Part shown: positions 12,443 through 13,119 of the stretch, piece after piece
Layout of the letters: each line of letters opens with the position of its first letter
How positions within the stretch are numbered: position 1 is the first letter of the stretch
From: Acetobacteraceae bacterium
GTDB lineage: Bacteria > Pseudomonadota > Alphaproteobacteria > Acetobacterales > Acetobacteraceae
Assembly (NCBI GenBank): GCA_947446625.1
Contig: CANFIE010000066.1
Coordinates: forward strand, 1 to 13,119
Direction of reading: 5' to 3'
DNA: 13,119 nucleotides
Made by a program: the position numbers and the translations under genes
The notes under the pieces: generated by a model
Database searches by the model: none
Told to the model about the DNA's origin: nothing
The model's input: only the letters and a program-made list of their open reading frames with translations

Positions 12443-13119
12443 CTATCCCAACGGCAGCCACAGGCTGGGGCCGGCTTCCACCCGGCCACCCAGGCGGGCA
12501 GCTACACCGGCCAGAGCCAGGCTATCCACTTCCGCCATGGGTGCCGGCGCTGGTGAGAGGCTGAAGCGCACGCCCGCATCGGCAAGCACGGCCCGCAGCA
12601 CCAAGGGGCCGGGTTGGCTGTTGCGCAGGCCATGGCGCAGCAGCATGCGCAGCGCCACCAGCAACGAGTCGGGGTCGACCGACATTTCGGGCGGCAGGCC
12701 GGGAGCGAAATCGGTGTTCAGCAGCACGCCGCGCCGCTCGGCATCGTCGCCCAGGCTTACCAGGGTGGCCAATGTCACGCGGTACGGGCTGCAATGGGCA
12801 CCGGCTTCGGCCGGCGGAGCCGAGACGATCTCGGCATAGTCCAGCATGGTCTGCACGCCATCCAGCAGCGCCTGGCCAGCCTCGCGCTGCAGCCGGGCGT
12901 AATCCGCCACCTCGGGCGCCGGGTTGCTGGCCAGCATGGCATCGGCCAGGCCGATCACGGCGTTCAGCGGCGTGCGCATCTCGTGGCTTACCGAGGCAAG
13001 GAAGGCGCTGCGGGCGCGGTCGGCGGCGGCCTGGGCGGCGATGGCCTGGCGCAGGGCTTCCTCCTTGGCGTGGCGTTCCGTGGTGTCTCGTTGAATTGCC
13101 ACCCAGAAGTGGACATAGC
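12443..13119 (-). CDS. PAS-HisKA sensor kinase with degenerate ATPase domain (5' partial)
   Basis: The frame is open to the right edge, so the N-terminus is missing; about 225 residues are visible. The first residues (Y-V-H-F-W-V-A-I-Q-R-D-T-T-E-R) are the end of a PAS/PAC (LOV-like) domain. A coiled linker leads to an intact H-box, F-L-A-S-V-S-H-E-M-R-T-P-L-N-A, with the phospho-acceptor His codon at 12983-12985. The rest aligns by eye with a HATPase domain but is short. The N-box position reads R-M-L-L-R-H-G-L-R-N-S-Q-P-G without the Asn pair, and the D-x-G-x-G position reads P-A-P-A-P (about 12539-12553). It ends A-R-L-G-G-R-V-E-A-G-P-S-L-W-L-P-L-G, like a normal HATPase end. ATP binding is therefore doubtful. 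The ligand or light-sensing part and partner regulator lie outside the window. Confidence 0.87.
   Translation of the reverse strand, partial: YVHFWVAIQRDTTERHAKEEALRQAIAAQAAADRARSAFLASVSHEMRTPLNAVIGLADAMLASNPAPEVADYARLQREAGQALLDGVQTMLDYAEIVSAPPAEAGAHCSPYRVTLATLVSLGDDAERRGVLLNTDFAPGLPPEMSVDPDSLLVALRMLLRHGLRNSQPGPLVLRAVLADAGVRFSLSPAPAPMAEVDSLALAGVAARLGGRVEAGPSLWLPLG

Noticed and set aside
1..13119. CRISPR array, prophage, transposon, toxin-antitoxin or defence island
   Set aside because: No regularly spaced direct repeats, transposase/integrase motifs, paired small toxin genes or compositional breaks were seen; gene content is mostly housekeeping.

Overview
The window reads as chromosomal core and near-core DNA from a GC-rich alphaproteobacterium, most likely in Acetobacteraceae/Rhodospirillales. 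This placement is inferred from gene order (ffh-rpsP-rimM-trmD-rplS running into leuC-leuD-leuB, and a DhnA-type class I aldolase next to thiE) and from protein character; no search was run.

Layout, left to right. (1) Positions 1-525 (+) hold the C-terminal part of a 2-keto-4-pentenoate hydratase-like protein, closed by a strong intrinsic terminator. (2) A tRNA-Arg(ACG) with encoded CCA lies on the minus strand at 633-709. (3) A long minus-strand block from about 7415 down to 778 carries ffh, rpsP, rimM, trmD, rplS, leuC, leuD and leuB. Spacing is tight (overlaps of 1 and 4 nt, gaps of 9-40 nt) and no internal terminator is visible. It joins protein targeting (SRP GTPase), ribosomal proteins S16 and L19, 16S maturation (RimM), tRNA m1G37 methylation (TrmD) and three leucine-biosynthesis enzymes. 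(4) Upstream on the same strand are a small coiled-coil gene, zapA, and directly behind zapA a long imperfect hairpin that I call 6S RNA (ssrS). An intrinsic-terminator-like hairpin separates it from ffh. (5) On the plus strand, 8468-10545 holds an unrecognised Ala-rich protein, a class I fructose-bisphosphate aldolase and a ThiE-type thiamine-phosphate synthase. A candidate promoter and two inverted repeats precede the aldolase. (6) Two tandem nested palindromes sharing TAGAGCA/TGCTCTA borders fill the convergent gap after thiE and look like a dispersed alphaproteobacterial repeat. (7) A Tat-exported metallo-beta-lactamase-fold hydrolase (-) is divergent from an FkbM-family methyltransferase (+), with a palindrome between them. 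(8) The right edge cuts a PAS-HisKA sensor kinase whose ATPase domain appears degenerate.

Most of the window is ordinary housekeeping DNA. I found no defence system, CRISPR array, prophage or insertion sequence. The points most worth a second look are the 6S RNA, the terminator/leader in front of ffh, the degenerate kinase domain, the tandem palindromic repeats and the inverted repeats in front of the aldolase.
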